64,000 bases of DNA, taken from assembly GCA_003864495.1 (NCBI GenBank), contig ML133373.1, forward strand, positions 1,630,008 to 1,694,007, written 5' to 3'. Origin of the DNA: Nemopilema nomurai (taxonomy: Eukaryota > Cnidaria > Scyphozoa > Rhizostomeae > Rhizostomatidae). Position numbers and translations under genes: made by a program. The notes under the pieces are model-generated. The model made no database searches. It had not been told where the DNA came from and was given only the letters and a program-made list of their open reading frames with translations. Of this stretch, positions 51,710 through 61,873 are shown piece by piece (the first letter of the stretch is position 1; the number at the start of each line of letters is the position of its first letter).

Positions 51710-52486
51710 ATGAATCCACTAAAGTCCGAGGACACCCTGAAAACGGAGACGACGTCACCAAAAACGCAGGCGAGCGACGCGGGGGCTGGGTTCCAGGGCG
51801 GCAACACCGCGGTGAACAACAACGCTACCGAAGATGACGACGATCACGTGAAGCGGCCTATGAACGCGTTTATGGTGTGGTCCCGCACGGAGCGACGTAA
51901 GCTCGCTTTGAAATACCCTAACATGTTGAACTGCGAGATTAGTAAGCTATTAGGCGCTGAATGGAGCCGGATGGGAGACGAAGAAAAACAACCGTATATA
52001 CAGGAGTCGAAGCGGCTACGGACAATACACAGCCAAAAGTATCCGGACTATTCATACAAGCCAAGAAGACGGAAGAGAAAGGCCCAACAAAATCAGAATG
52101 TCTACCCACCAATGAGTTTTCCAACTGGGTTTCCGACTGGGGGCCCTGTATTGCCTCCTTATCAATTCCCAGCCTCGTACCCGAAGATGATGTCGGACTC
52201 GTTCCGTCTGCCGGGCACTGGTGTGGACTCACCGTATCATCCGGGCATGTCGGATCCATCAAAAGCAGGGAACTACTTCAACCCGGCAAACATGCCCTCG
52301 GCACAAGACATGAAGTATTTCATGCCCGGCTCAAACGGCGGTGGTTTCCCGCCATCTTCCACTTTTCCGAACATGAGTATCGGTGGGTCCACGGCAGTCA
52401 GTGCCCCGAGCAACATGTACTCTTCGAATCCAGGACAGTATGCACCTAATCTTTTTAAGGATCACAACTTTTCTGGAAGTATTTAG
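51710..52486 (+). CDS. SoxB: SoxB-type HMG-box transcription factor, single coding exon
   Basis: Sequence-specific DNA-binding protein of 258 residues. The N-terminal 45 residues are Thr/Asn/Asp-rich and end in an acidic EDDDD. The HMG box covers about 46-124, opening [14 protein letters not shown] and closing [14 protein letters not shown], which doubles as a nuclear-localisation signal. LGAEW at the end of helix 2 is typical of group B; groups C, E and F have LGK. The remaining tail is Pro/Gly/Ser/Met-rich, as in SoxB activation domains. The coding exon has no intron, like most SoxB genes. The box is divergent from the vertebrate SoxB consensus in helix 1 ([17 protein letters not shown]), so B1 or B2 membership cannot be settled. 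Coding GC is well above that of the flanks. SoxB factors act in neural and ectodermal progenitors. Confidence 0.93.
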   Translation: MNPLKSEDTLKTETTSPKTQASDAGAGFQGGNTAVNNNATEDDDDHVKRPMNAFMVWSRTERRKLALKYPNMLNCEISKLLGAEWSRMGDEEKQPYIQESKRLRTIHSQKYPDYSYKPRRRKRKAQQNQNVYPPMSFPTGFPTGGPVLPPYQFPASYPKMMSDSFRLPGTGVDSPYHPGMSDPSKAGNYFNPANMPSAQDMKYFMPGSNGGGFPPSSTFPNMSIGGSTAVSAPSNMYSSNPGQYAPNLFKDHNFSGSI

Positions 52487-52702
52487 ACACTAGAATAGCA
52501 ATAGCCCGGCCTAGTATCAGCTGTTCGGAAAGTGAGGTATATTTTAGCTGTTTTGCACTACCGCAGGTATTTTCCGCTAATTTACTGTATACTTATATGG
52601 CTTTTTCAGCTTTTGTAAATATAACATTGTAACATATCAGCGACTTTGTAAACTTGAAGTTTCTGTTACCAATGGTATTTGTTTTAATATATAAATCGAC
52701 AT

Positions 52703-52708
52703 ATTAAA
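52703..52708 (+). promoter_or_regulatory. ATTAAA polyadenylation signal of SoxB
   Basis: The common variant hexamer ATTAAA lies 217 bases after the SoxB stop, at the end of an AT-rich 3' UTR. Confidence 0.4.
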
Positions 52709-55700
52709 AATTTTCAGCACACCAACGTTGTCTTTATCGATAGATGCATTGTCAGTTCGAGGCTCTCCAAAAATGTCTCTGTTATTGGCTCACAAGGTCA
52801 CTTTGAAAAGCAATGACGTAGGAGCTGGGGGAAGTGAAGCCAGTGGGCAAACCATGCTTTGGTGCCCCTGCGAGACCTTAAGTATACTAACAAACTAAAA
52901 TGCCCCTTTCTTGATCTGCCCTCCTCCCTCCTCAATTGGGAGATGCTGCCTACGTCCCTGATGGTAGTTCTGAACAACCATTAACCAAAGGTTGATTGAA
53001 CGAAGCTCTCAGTGATGTCCATCGTTTAGAAACCTGGCTGCACTTTCTCAAGTTCACTTTTTGCTATGAGCTTTTATTTCCCATTTTTGGCAGACACATA
53101 TCAAAGATAATCTTAGGCCTTGAAGAGAACTCTGTTGCTAGATATAATTGCATCATCATGCTTACAGGTAGCACAGGCTCTTTGAGAGGACCATGACAGA
53201 ATCATTGTTCTCTTTCACAAGCCATGAGTCAATTCCCCCTAATGATGTGTATTCCCCTATTGTTGATTGCAAATGAAATCTAAATGTAGCCTTGGTACAC
53301 ATATTTGCTTCACATGCAAATATAAAGTTCAAACCCCGTTTCATCACGATGACGTCATGCTTCTATAGTGCAGGCCTTTCAAGTATTTTGGGGTTAGTAC
53401 CTTAAGACGCAGCTTTCCAAAACAACTTATACAAACGTCATTTTACAACTCACAATGAAGGTTACATCAACAGCTGATGCTAATCAGTAATCTAATCAGC
53501 AATCGAATTGACTATCGAATCATCAATCAAACCCGCAATCAAGTCATCAATTACTGTGTAATCAAATGTCAATTTAGCTAACGAATTGGGTGTAACACTC
53601 TGGAGTCTTCGACAACAGGGGCTTGATATTTTGGCGTGATCATCGAATAAGCAACAATAACAGGGACCCTTGCTTCAAAGCTGTATGCAGTGGGCAAACT
53701 TTCTGTACCCTTTTTGATTCACAAGTAGGCCAATGCTCTAATAAGATCCAGGGCACCATGACTTGAGGCCATGATTCGGGCTCATTTGACCACCACATCA
53801 GCTCTAGGGGTCACATCTCCATGACCTCTAGATATTACACCTCGGCATTTATTCGGATATTGCATTCTCTAAGTCAAACGTGTGGACGAAGTTAGCGAAA
53901 GACGCATTAATGACAGCTGACTAGATCCATAGAAGTCTTGGAAGCACATCTTGAGTATCAGAGTTAGAATTTGACAGAAACTGTTTTTTTAGCTAATTAA
54001 GCAATTATCTTCAGTTAATTCAAAAGCTGAATTTGTCTTCGTGATTTCATTGGACCATCTTGAAATGTAAAGCAACAGACACAAAGAGTTTTTCCACGTG
54101 ATAACCATGCTGGCAACGTAAGGCAAAGTTAACTTATGACGTCATCAATAACTTAACTTGTTACTCTAACAACTTGTGTGACACACCATTTAATTTTTGG
54201 CTAATCTTTCTATTTCAAGTTTTGATAAAATTCAAAATTGCTACATCAATTTTCTAAATTTACTGTAAGCAAGTTTTTCTCACTTTCCCAACCTAAGAAA
54301 CCATTGATGAGAAATGTTTGCATAATTTTATCAAATTAGCAGCAAGTCAGTAAACCCTTTTTATACGAAGGGGAACGTTCGGTATAAAACTCTCCAGTGC
54401 TCTAACGAGCTCAGAAATCTCCAGTGCTCAAACGATTTCCAGTGCTAAAAAATCTCTTGGATTTATGAAATCCGCTTCAACACTGAATTCAAAAAGGGAT
54501 TTCATGCAAGGCAGGGGAAATTAGTTGTAGATGCAAATTGTCGGGTATGCCATTTTTTATACATTAGAATATTTTCTATCAAGAAATTAGGGCTTTTGTC
54601 AAAATACGTACCGGATATTGAATATAACAAGCAGTACAGAATTAGCTCGTCTTTCAGAATCCGGCATTTCAGCAATGGATGCTGGCTAACAGAAAGTGCT
54701 ATTTCATGTGCTTCCACAAGGAGATTTTTGAAGGCGTCTGTTTGGAACATAGAATGACAACATGTTGCTAAGAATACCAATAGTCACATATCATAGTAAA
54801 GAAGGTTGTGCCAAGATTGTACTTTTCTAAAAGCACCGCTCTCCATGTCAAATGGCGATTATAAACTACCACGCCCACGTCCAAAAGTACCTGCTCTCCT
54901 TTCGGATTGTTTGTTTGGTGTGCTGTTTTGAAGGCTAAACACATGTTATTGGAACTTTCTGGTGCCACAACATTGTATAATGTAGCCACCACACAGTTAA
55001 CGAGTGACACAAACCCATCCAGTGACATAATTCACAATCCAAGTAGCTTGTGGTTCGAGTCTCATTTTCATCTGCCATCTGCACTTCGAGGCACCCATGG
55101 TAGGATTAGCAAACAGTACTTGGGACTTGGTTGATCTGAAGACAGAGGACTAGTTGCAATAGCAGATTTTTAAATGACGTTTATAAGCAGAAAAAGCCTT
55201 TCACATATCTTGCGTACGGAAAGGCTGTTCAAAGGAAAACTAGCACAGAGTAGAAGAAGTAAAATCCAGAATGGTCTGAGTTCAGTTCAATATTAAAGGG
55301 CAAATTTGTGAAACAACCTTCCTGCTGCAGTAAAATTATACACAGGGACGCTTTCTCAGAGGGTGTTTCTTATTGCTTATGTTTATAATCTCTTATAAGC
55401 ATTATCTTATCATTGCACAGACGTTACGATTAAGCATCAATACTTGACCGAAGTATATTACTTTACTAAGCATAGCGTTTGATACTAGATATAAGAGCTC
55501 CACGATATGTTTTTGAAATAATATCATCGTTAAGCAAAAAAAGAGAAGTCAATATTTAAAAAATTGACGATTATACTAAAGAATGAAAAAGACCTTGGCA
55601 AACTATTGTCAGCATACTTGCTAAAACTTCAGCGATCAAGTCTGTACTCATAATTGAGCGCAGTAATTGAATGTCAGATTTAGACTTTGAGAGTTTGAGA

Positions 55701-56108
55701 AATTTCTGAAGAAATAAATAAACCGGTACAACAAGACCTTAAAATGCACGACAAAAGTATCTTGATTACAGATCACCTCTTTAAGTTATGTAAAAACCCG
55801 TATAATGTCGAGTATGCAGTCAGAAATGCCATTCTAAGAGATGCTTCATGCCCTGGGAACGTTTTTATTTCAATTTAATGGAAGGACTAAACTATCAACG
55901 TTGTATTTCCTAAAGGGCAAATCATTAATTGAAAAAGATTATTAATTAAATAATAATAAAGAAAATTACGGTCCTTGATTCTGATGAGATGATGAGTAGA
56001 AGTTTAGTTACCATGACATGCTTCTAGTTTTCACGAAAAAACAAGTCCTCCGCATTTTGTTGTATCCTTTTTTAATAAACACAACATGTAGTTAAGAGAA
56101 GCATCCAA
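52709..56108. other. intergenic region after SoxB, no intact gene
   Basis: AT-rich sequence with a degenerate AATC-rich stretch near 53480-53580. Two overlapping minus-strand frames (54502-54780 and 54768-55028) look partly coding; the better-supported exon candidate is listed separately. No promoter or complete gene is seen. Confidence 0.4.
54612..54737 (-). other. candidate internal exon, minus strand
   Basis: Read on the minus strand, an acceptor ttccaaacag is followed by 126 bases open in one frame (AFKNLLVEAHEIALSVSQHP and onward to YSIS) and a strong donor CCG/GTACGT. The length is a multiple of three and both ends have the same phase. The frame just before it (54768-55028 on the same strand) is also open but in another register. 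I do not recognise the protein and found no certain partner exon. It may be part of an intact gene with distant exons or a decayed element. Confidence 0.25.
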
Positions 56109-56344
56109 ATGACTAGATCCAACATGTCAACCATTTCCACCACCAAGTTCCTTAATTTGAGGACATACTTCACTTGTTTAGTTGTTCAGTCCATTCATTG
56201 TATCTTAGTGTTTTTAAATGTGTCTGGTTATTTTGCGGAGGAGAATATCCCGGCAACCACTGCGAAATCGAGCGTGACCGGGAAAACAAGATGGCGACAT
56301 AGTTCCAAAAAATATTGCCAAGCGCAGTTAAAGAAAATTAAAAG
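56109..56344 (+). CDS. candidate first exon of a small membrane/secreted protein
   Basis: ATG-initiated frame of 78 codons plus two bases up to a possible donor (AAAAG/GTTTGA, weak but similar to donors used in KIF21). Residues about 19-42 are hydrophobic (a signal peptide or single membrane anchor), followed by GYFAEENIPATTAKSS and a basic segment ending KKIK. The phase and sense fit the duplicated exon-like segments 3.4 kb downstream: the split codon becomes Ser with either copy and continues DLKRRYDFNKWATQQ. That would make a protein of 100 residues, with its stop at the conserved TGA. An upstream promoter-type YY1 motif is not seen, but one lies inside the exon. The link is an inference and the family is unknown. 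Confidence 0.3.
56288..56298 (+). promoter_or_regulatory. YY1-type AAGATGGCGAC motif
   Basis: A near-perfect YY1 core-promoter motif. In many animal genes it lies just downstream of the transcription start. It suggests transcription may start close to 56.25 kb, in which case the upstream ATG of the 56109 frame would not be in the main transcript. Confidence 0.35.
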
Positions 56345-57833
56345 GTTTGACTTAATTGTTTTCAAACAATTTTCTTAAGATGTGCTCTTATTACTTCTCT
56401 GATAAGTTTGTTGAGATTATTTGTTTTCTTTAGGAAGGAATGTAAATTAATTAGCTGTTTATAGACCAACAAAATTTGTTTTATAAATGTTGAGCGGTAA
56501 CAAACGGAAGTAATTTACAGAGAATAGAAAGTTAAAGAATGTAAGAATTCAGTTAATAATACTGTTCTTGATTATTAACATATTGATAATGTGTAAGAAG
56601 TTGTTCTAATGCCAATATATGGGCCTAAATTGGAGGTGAATTGTAATGTTTGTGGTTAGCAAATCGTATAGTTGTTTTGCCGAGAGCAGCCTTCCAACCT
56701 TTGAAGCAGATAAGACAAAAGGTTTTCTGCTTTCTTCTAAAAAGGGTATTTGCTTCGTGATTTGCTCAAATTCCCTTTGGATCACAATAAAGTATTTATT
56801 AAAATATTAAATTACGTAGAATTACGAAATTTTAAAAGTTTAGCTACAATGGTTAGCAAAGATACAGATGGATACAATGCATTCTATGACGTCAGTTCAA
56901 AATTTTGTCAACCTCAATAACTGAACAAGCCAAGAGTCAATAAGTAAATTAAAGCGTGAATTAGTTGCACTAAGGAAATATGCCTGGATGCAAAAAATTT
57001 GTTACATGCATAGATTTGTTTTACGGCCCATTAGCCTGTACCACATAAAGAATTTTGAAGAATTGAAAAGAGCCATCAGAAATTTATATTTTCTCTACAT
57101 TGGCCTATAAACATGCAAATAGCCATTGCAAAATCATATGAAAAGTCAGAAAATGCAAAGTCAGTTGTCAACATTACATAATTTATTTCTATCAAACATT
57201 TCCCATGTCCTTTCCTCTGAATGACTTCACAACTAAACAAACAACAAGTATACAACTTCGTAGCCTGACAGTTTTGGCCAAAGATTAATGGAATTCTCGT
57301 CAATTATTTTTGAGGGATTTAAAAGCCCTTAGAAAACTCTAGTTGTTCTTTTTTACATCCTCTAGAAAAGATTTTCTAGACAGCATCCTTGGAAAATTTT
57401 TGACCCCAATACCAATATACCTCTAAATGCTATTTTTGGACTGGGGTACTTAGACCCAGTCCATTTAAGGAGCAATAATTAAAACCCAACTGCATGTATA
57501 AATTCAGATTCAAAGATATAGTAGTTTTGAGTCCTGAATAAGGTATGACTCAAACTCCAACTTTAATTTGCCCCCCCCCCCCCCTGTTTTTAGACTAGAG
57601 CTCTTGCACCCAGTCACCAGACCACCATTCTATTTTAAGTTCCAAGTATCAATATACATCATTCATTACAAAACAATTTTTAGGCCAATAATATCTCAGA
57701 AAAATGGCTGCTTGGAATTGGATTATGAATGTAATTTTATAAATGGATTATGAGATTTCCCCCTAGGTTGGCAAAAGTAGCAAATGTGTTTCAAAAGGGG
57801 CATTTAAAATTTTCGCTAAATTGGTATAATTTG
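56345..57833. other. non-coding stretch
   Basis: AT-rich sequence with no coding-like frame of note. It contains a 14-base poly-C run at 57571-57584, which may be of uncertain length in the assembly. Confidence 0.4.
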
Positions 57834-58125
57834 TTACCCTGGACTGTCTGTTATGTTTTGATTCTGTCTGATGTTTTTAATGAGAATGTAAGATTTAGAA
57901 CGTAGTTTGGTTTGAGCCTCTTGATCAATTCTGTTTGGACAATACTGTCTGTGAATTTTCACTGCATTTTCTACTACACTGGCAGAGCACTCTACAGTCC
58001 AGCTGATGTTGACAACAATTGCATCTTGCGCTACAACGCACTTGCCTTTTTGCAACTACACTGAAACTTAATATGGCTTTGATGCTTCTATGGTCATTCA
58101 TTAAGACTTCATTCACCATCCACTT
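57834..58125 (-). pseudogene. Cys-rich tail of a decayed multicopy gene
   Basis: On the minus strand two overlapping frames preserve pieces of a cysteine-rich segment. One reads CSARCNCCQHQLDCRVLCQC followed by SRKCSEN, with a spacing of C-x-C pairs that I associate with the C-terminus of a multicopy uncharacterised cnidarian/metazoan protein that also has a GCDT motif. The other frame carries the continuation. Stops and a frameshift break it. It lies downstream, in gene sense, of the GCDT fragment at 58846-59139, as the order in that family would require. Confidence 0.35.
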
Positions 58126-58845
58126 TCATAACTTGTTTGCACCCCAAATGTGTGGAAGAAACTTATAGATTAAGATCCCTTGATCCTTATCCTTCGATCC
58201 CTTGCCATGTGTTATGAGTGAAATCTGATCTGCTTTTTACCCTGCTTGCTTTACACTCTGTATCAATGATTTTTTCCATTATTGTTCGAGTGACTATTCT
58301 TTGCAAGTAAAACTCACCTGCACTCATTTTCATCTGCTTTGAAACGAATATGGTCCTCATTCGCATCTTAATGACAAAATAACTGTGTTTCCCAACAGAT
58401 TTTCGAAGAAGTTGTATGGAGAGATCTGTAGTCAAGACATTTTTTGGCATACTTTATTAAACGTGATGGGAAAGTTTTTTGCAAATGATGCTATGTTATG
58501 AAAAAAAATCATTTATTTGAAAATCTTTCGAAACGACGCTGATTAAAAGACTTGTAACATCGTTGATCTGCTTGGTGACTTTCATCTTGCGGTTAAAAAC
58601 TCTTTCGCAGTGAACACTGGTAAGTGGTGTTACGGCAGCCAGCTCCAGCAAAATCAAAGCTCGAGGTAATGCTTCTTCGAGACCAACTATTTCAATTACC
58701 TTTAGTTAGTCGTGATCATTGAGAAACATCAAGCTCCTCTCGATGTCATCCATATTGTCAATGGAGAAACAAGGGTAACATTCCTATTGTCACAAGGATG
58801 CCCCTTTTTTGTGAATGTGTTCTCTCATTTTCAAATGTTTCCTAT

Positions 58846-59139
58846 GTTTATTTCTGAAGGCAAATAAAGCGTTCCTTTCCAATTTTTTTCTGTTTCTTGA
58901 AATGATATTCATACTTTCCACGAAACCTTTCTACCTCTACCAGCAAAATCAAAACAGTGTCGCATCCAGTTAAAACAAACAAAAAACGCAATCCTTCGCA
59001 GATTGATTTCCAGAGGTTGGAAGCATGTTGGTGGAATCGAAGCAAATACCAGTGTTTCCCAAAAGTCAGTGTTTCTAACATCAAATTCGATCCAATTCTC
59101 TAAGAACTGCAGAAACATTCGTAAGCAATTACATTCCAA
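58846..59139 (-). pseudogene. decayed gene fragment with GCDT motif
   Basis: On the minus strand one frame reads ICEGLRFLFVLTGCDTV, and after a one-base shift the next frame continues FDFAGRGRKVSWKV, a TGA where Trp is expected, then ISFQETEK. Joined conceptually this matches the pattern of leucine-threonine-GCDT, then a G-x-GK-like segment, then a W-x-W pair, seen in uncharacterised multicopy proteins of cnidarians and other invertebrates. At least one frameshift and one nonsense change make it non-functional. The family assignment is from memory of the motif; a protein search would settle it. Confidence 0.45.
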
Positions 59140-59680
59140 CCATATCGATATTTAAGCCTGCTGAATTTACTTAAAAAATTATTTTATCTGCATTTCTGTG
59201 GTTAAATGGTGACAGTCAACTTATGTTGATGATTCTGCTGCTAACTGGTTTGTCCAAAACAGCAGCAATGACCCCCTTCTCCAAAAGAAAACGCAAACAA
59301 GGCTCTAAGCGTCATTGTCTCGCTGGAACTGCTGCCTTTGTGTAGAAGTTGCAACTCTGTCTCTCTTGCTTCTGGATGTTCTTCTTATATCTAAACTTAA
59401 GATCTATTCCTTAATACTGGATTAAGCTCTGTTTTATGTTTTTTAATGGACGGTACACGAGTACCCCTGTTTAAAAATAACATTCAGGGGTAGATTAGAT
59501 CAAGGGTCTGGTCCTTTTTACTTCAGCAAACAAAATGCGTATTTTACCCAATTTAACGATCGTACTCAATTTTAAAATGAAAAAAGACGAATTTTCATTG
59601 AATTTTCATATCCAGTTTTTAGCTGATGTTGTAAATTGTAATGTTTTTTCTATTCAGAGATTAGAGAAGATGTTCGTTTT
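59140..59680. other. non-coding stretch
   Basis: No coding-like frame or repeat noticed between the decayed minus-strand gene and the first copy of the tandem duplication. Confidence 0.4.
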
Positions 59681-60150
59681 TTAATTGTTTACTAACGTTT
59701 GATATTTACATTGACAATGTTGTGCTTGTGTCTGACTCTCATTTTACTGATTTTCTAGTGTTTTGTTGATGTTCTAAAATATAACTCTTTTCCAAATTAG
59801 TGACTTGAAAAGACGATACGACTTCAACAAGTGGGCAACACAACAGTTTGACTATCATGTTTATTGAAAGTTCATCTTTGGTTTCGATCATGATGACTGG
59901 AGGAATGGAGGGTTATTTGTTTTGGATGGAAAGCTCTGGAAAGAAGCTAAGGTTGAATTGAGGATTGGAGCATTGGAACTGTTTTATCTCCATGCCATTA
60001 GACATTTGCATGTTTCTGGTGGATCTGCAACCAGAAATCGCGATTCCTTTGTTGAACTTCTGGCGGTGGCAAACATTGAATGAAGCTTGAAAGAAACTGC
60101 TTTTGCTGTTCGTGTTGGTTGAAGACAGTGCTCAACGGTACATAAGCTTG
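59681..60150 (+). repeat. tandem duplication copy A with exon-like conserved frame
   Basis: First of two diverged copies with equivalent points 857 bases apart. The left part is intron-like and diverged. After an acceptor-like ccaaattag, a frame opens at 59801: (S)DLKRRYDFNKWATQQFDYHVY, then TGA at 59865-59867, then 71 more open codons (FIFGFDHDDWRNGGLFVLDG and onward) to TGA at 60081. Both sides of the TGA are more conserved between copies than the left flank, and many differences are synonymous. A shared donor-like GTACAT follows at 60138. It could be a terminal exon with a conserved 3' UTR or a recoded stop. Confidence 0.6.
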
Positions 60151-60540
60151 AAAAGCCTTCAATTTTTTTTAAAGATTACTCATAAGATTTTGCATTCTCT
60201 CTATGGGACAAGATATCTGGGTATTTTCTGTTGATGCTGTGTTTGTTTTATTTCTTTGTTAATTAAAGAAGATTGGGTTGCATGTTTAGATTCTTTTAGA
60301 GTTGAAGAAGTTGATCTTTTTTTGAATAACGGAGCTACATGTGTGGCCTTTGTTTTCAAGGGTTTGTTAGCCTTGATTACTTCGAAAAATCAGAGACCCA
60401 ATTTATCTACTTAGAAGAACTTCCTTTAAAGACCCTGTATTTACTAATTTATTATGATAGTTTATGAAATATTTTTCCTGTTTAAAAGTGGCATGTTTCA
60501 TGTTTTGGACTAGGAAAAATTGAGAGGTTTTTTGGTGTTT

Positions 60541-60994
60541 TTATTGTTTACAAACATTTGATATTTTGATTGGCAATGTTGTGCTTGTTTGTGGCTCCCA
60601 TTTTATTGTTTTTCTAGTTTTATTGATGTTGTAACATATGATTTTCCTCCTAATTAGCGACTTGAAACGGCGATATGACTTCAACAAGTGGGCAACACAA
60701 CAGTCTGACTTTCATGTTTATTGAGAATTCATCTTTGGTTTCGATCATGATGACTGGAGGAATGGAGGATTATTTGTTTTGGATGGAAAGCTCTGGAAAG
60801 AAGCTAAGGTTGAATTGAGGATTGGAGCTTTGGAACTGTCTTACCTACATGCCCTTAGACATTTGCATGTTTCTGGTGGATCTGCAGCCAGAAATCATGA
60901 TTTCTTTTAAGGGTCTACTGGCGGTGGCAAACATTGAATGAAGCTGGAAAGAAATGCCTTTTCTGAAGACAACGCTCAAAGGTACATAAGCTTG
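60541..60994 (+). repeat. tandem duplication copy B with exon-like conserved frame
   Basis: Second copy. After acceptor-like ctaattag the frame opens at 60658: (S)DLKRRYDFNKWATQQSDFHVY, TGA at 60722-60724, then 61 codons in the same frame (FIFGFDHDDWRNGGLFVLDG again) to TAA at 60908, where a one-base length change relative to copy A has closed the frame early. The split first codon is Ser in both copies (AGT or AGC if joined to an exon ending in AG). The donor-like GTACAT is kept at 60982. Copies A and B could be mutually exclusive terminal exons. Confidence 0.6.
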
Positions 60995-61347
60995 GTGGGG
61001 TGCTCCTTGTTTGTTTTTTTCAATAATGCTCGGCAATTGCCTCGAAGATTATTTGTTGATTAGTTGAGGGCTGCTTTGAATGTTGATTCGTTTTGTTTTC
61101 TTTGTAGATTTATATTTTTCAATGTGACGTTTTTTTATTATATCGATTGTGTATTCAAACTTAAGTTGAACCATAGAGTATTATGTTTTGCTTCTGTATT
61201 ATTTTTATCCATTTTATCAGTTAAATGCTCCTTGAAATTGCAATTAATTTCTATGTCTTTACCATGCACTTTTCCTTTATTGAAATACTGTTTAATTTGT
61301 TCCGTAAGAAATTTTCTCATTCTTTTTTGTTTTCTAATTTTTTTCAG

Positions 61348-61428
61348 GCATTGCCCATTGTTTCTTCTTTTGTTGCGAAGGAGCTTATTAGAGCCCGCAG
61401 CCTCCAGATGTTTGCAACTGTGGACTAG
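61348..61428 (+). other. exon-like segment ending in stop plus donor
   Basis: A strong acceptor (a T-rich tract followed by ttttcag) is followed by 26 codons (ALPIVSSFVAKELIRARSLQ, then MFATVD) and TAG, with the TAG immediately followed by GTAATT, a donor. It may be an internal exon of the same unresolved plus-strand transcript unit as copies A and B, read in another phase or non-coding. Not recognised. Confidence 0.25.
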
Positions 61429-61738
61429 GTAATTGTTTTAAAAGCTTTTAAAGTTCCTCCTTTTTCAACCAACGCTGTTTAGCTACGAGATCCATATTTT
61501 TCTGCTCAAATTTTGGCATCTTTGTTTTTCACCATTACCTGTTTTTGCCAATGTGGAAAAGAACTGTTAGAATTCTCAGTTGTTTTTTATACAGTCGTGC
61601 CTTTAGAACTTCTGGAGAAATGAAGTTGGTTAGGAAAGTTAATCCATTATGCTTTTTGAACTCTTTCGTCACAAATATTCAAGGTAATACTCACATTTTT
61701 ATGTATTATTTCAAAGGACACTTTTCTGCGGTGGGAAG

Positions 61739-61873
61739 ATGTTTTCTGAAGAAGAGGAAGAAGAAGTTGCAGAAGAAGAAGATGCACAAGAAGAAGTTAC
61801 CCAAGATGATGATCACAAGAAGATGTACAAAAGAAGATTTGCTGATGGACAATTTGTAGAGATGGAAGTTTAA
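61739..61873 (+). CDS. candidate 44-residue acidic ORF
   Basis: ATG-initiated frame beginning MFSEEEEEEVAEEEDAQEEV and ending KKMYKRRFADGQFVEMEV before TAA. The frame can also be read upstream for several codons without a stop. The purine-rich GAA-type sequence makes other frames open too (a Lys-rich one overlaps), so this could be simple sequence. The non-repetitive C-terminus reads like protein, which leaves open a last exon of the transcript unit proposed upstream. Confidence 0.25.
   Translation: MFSEEEEEEVAEEEDAQEEVTQDDDHKKMYKRRFADGQFVEMEV

Noticed and set aside
51961..52449. 162-codon plus-strand ORF inside SoxB
   Set aside because: Frame shadow of the SoxB coding exon; the HMG box is in the other frame.
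55045..55075. B-box-like ggttcgagtct suggesting a tRNA
   Set aside because: No matching A box or foldable arms at the required distance.
60084..60135. SECIS element after the copy A frame
   Set aside because: An ATGA and a TGAAGA flank an A-rich stretch, but the intervening sequence does not pair into a convincing stem by eye, and copy B differs. A structure search would be needed.
61064..61432. 122-codon hydrophobic plus-strand ORF
   Set aside because: T-rich sequence yields Phe/Leu/Cys runs; it overlaps the splice-acceptor tract of the 61348 segment and has no protein-like features.
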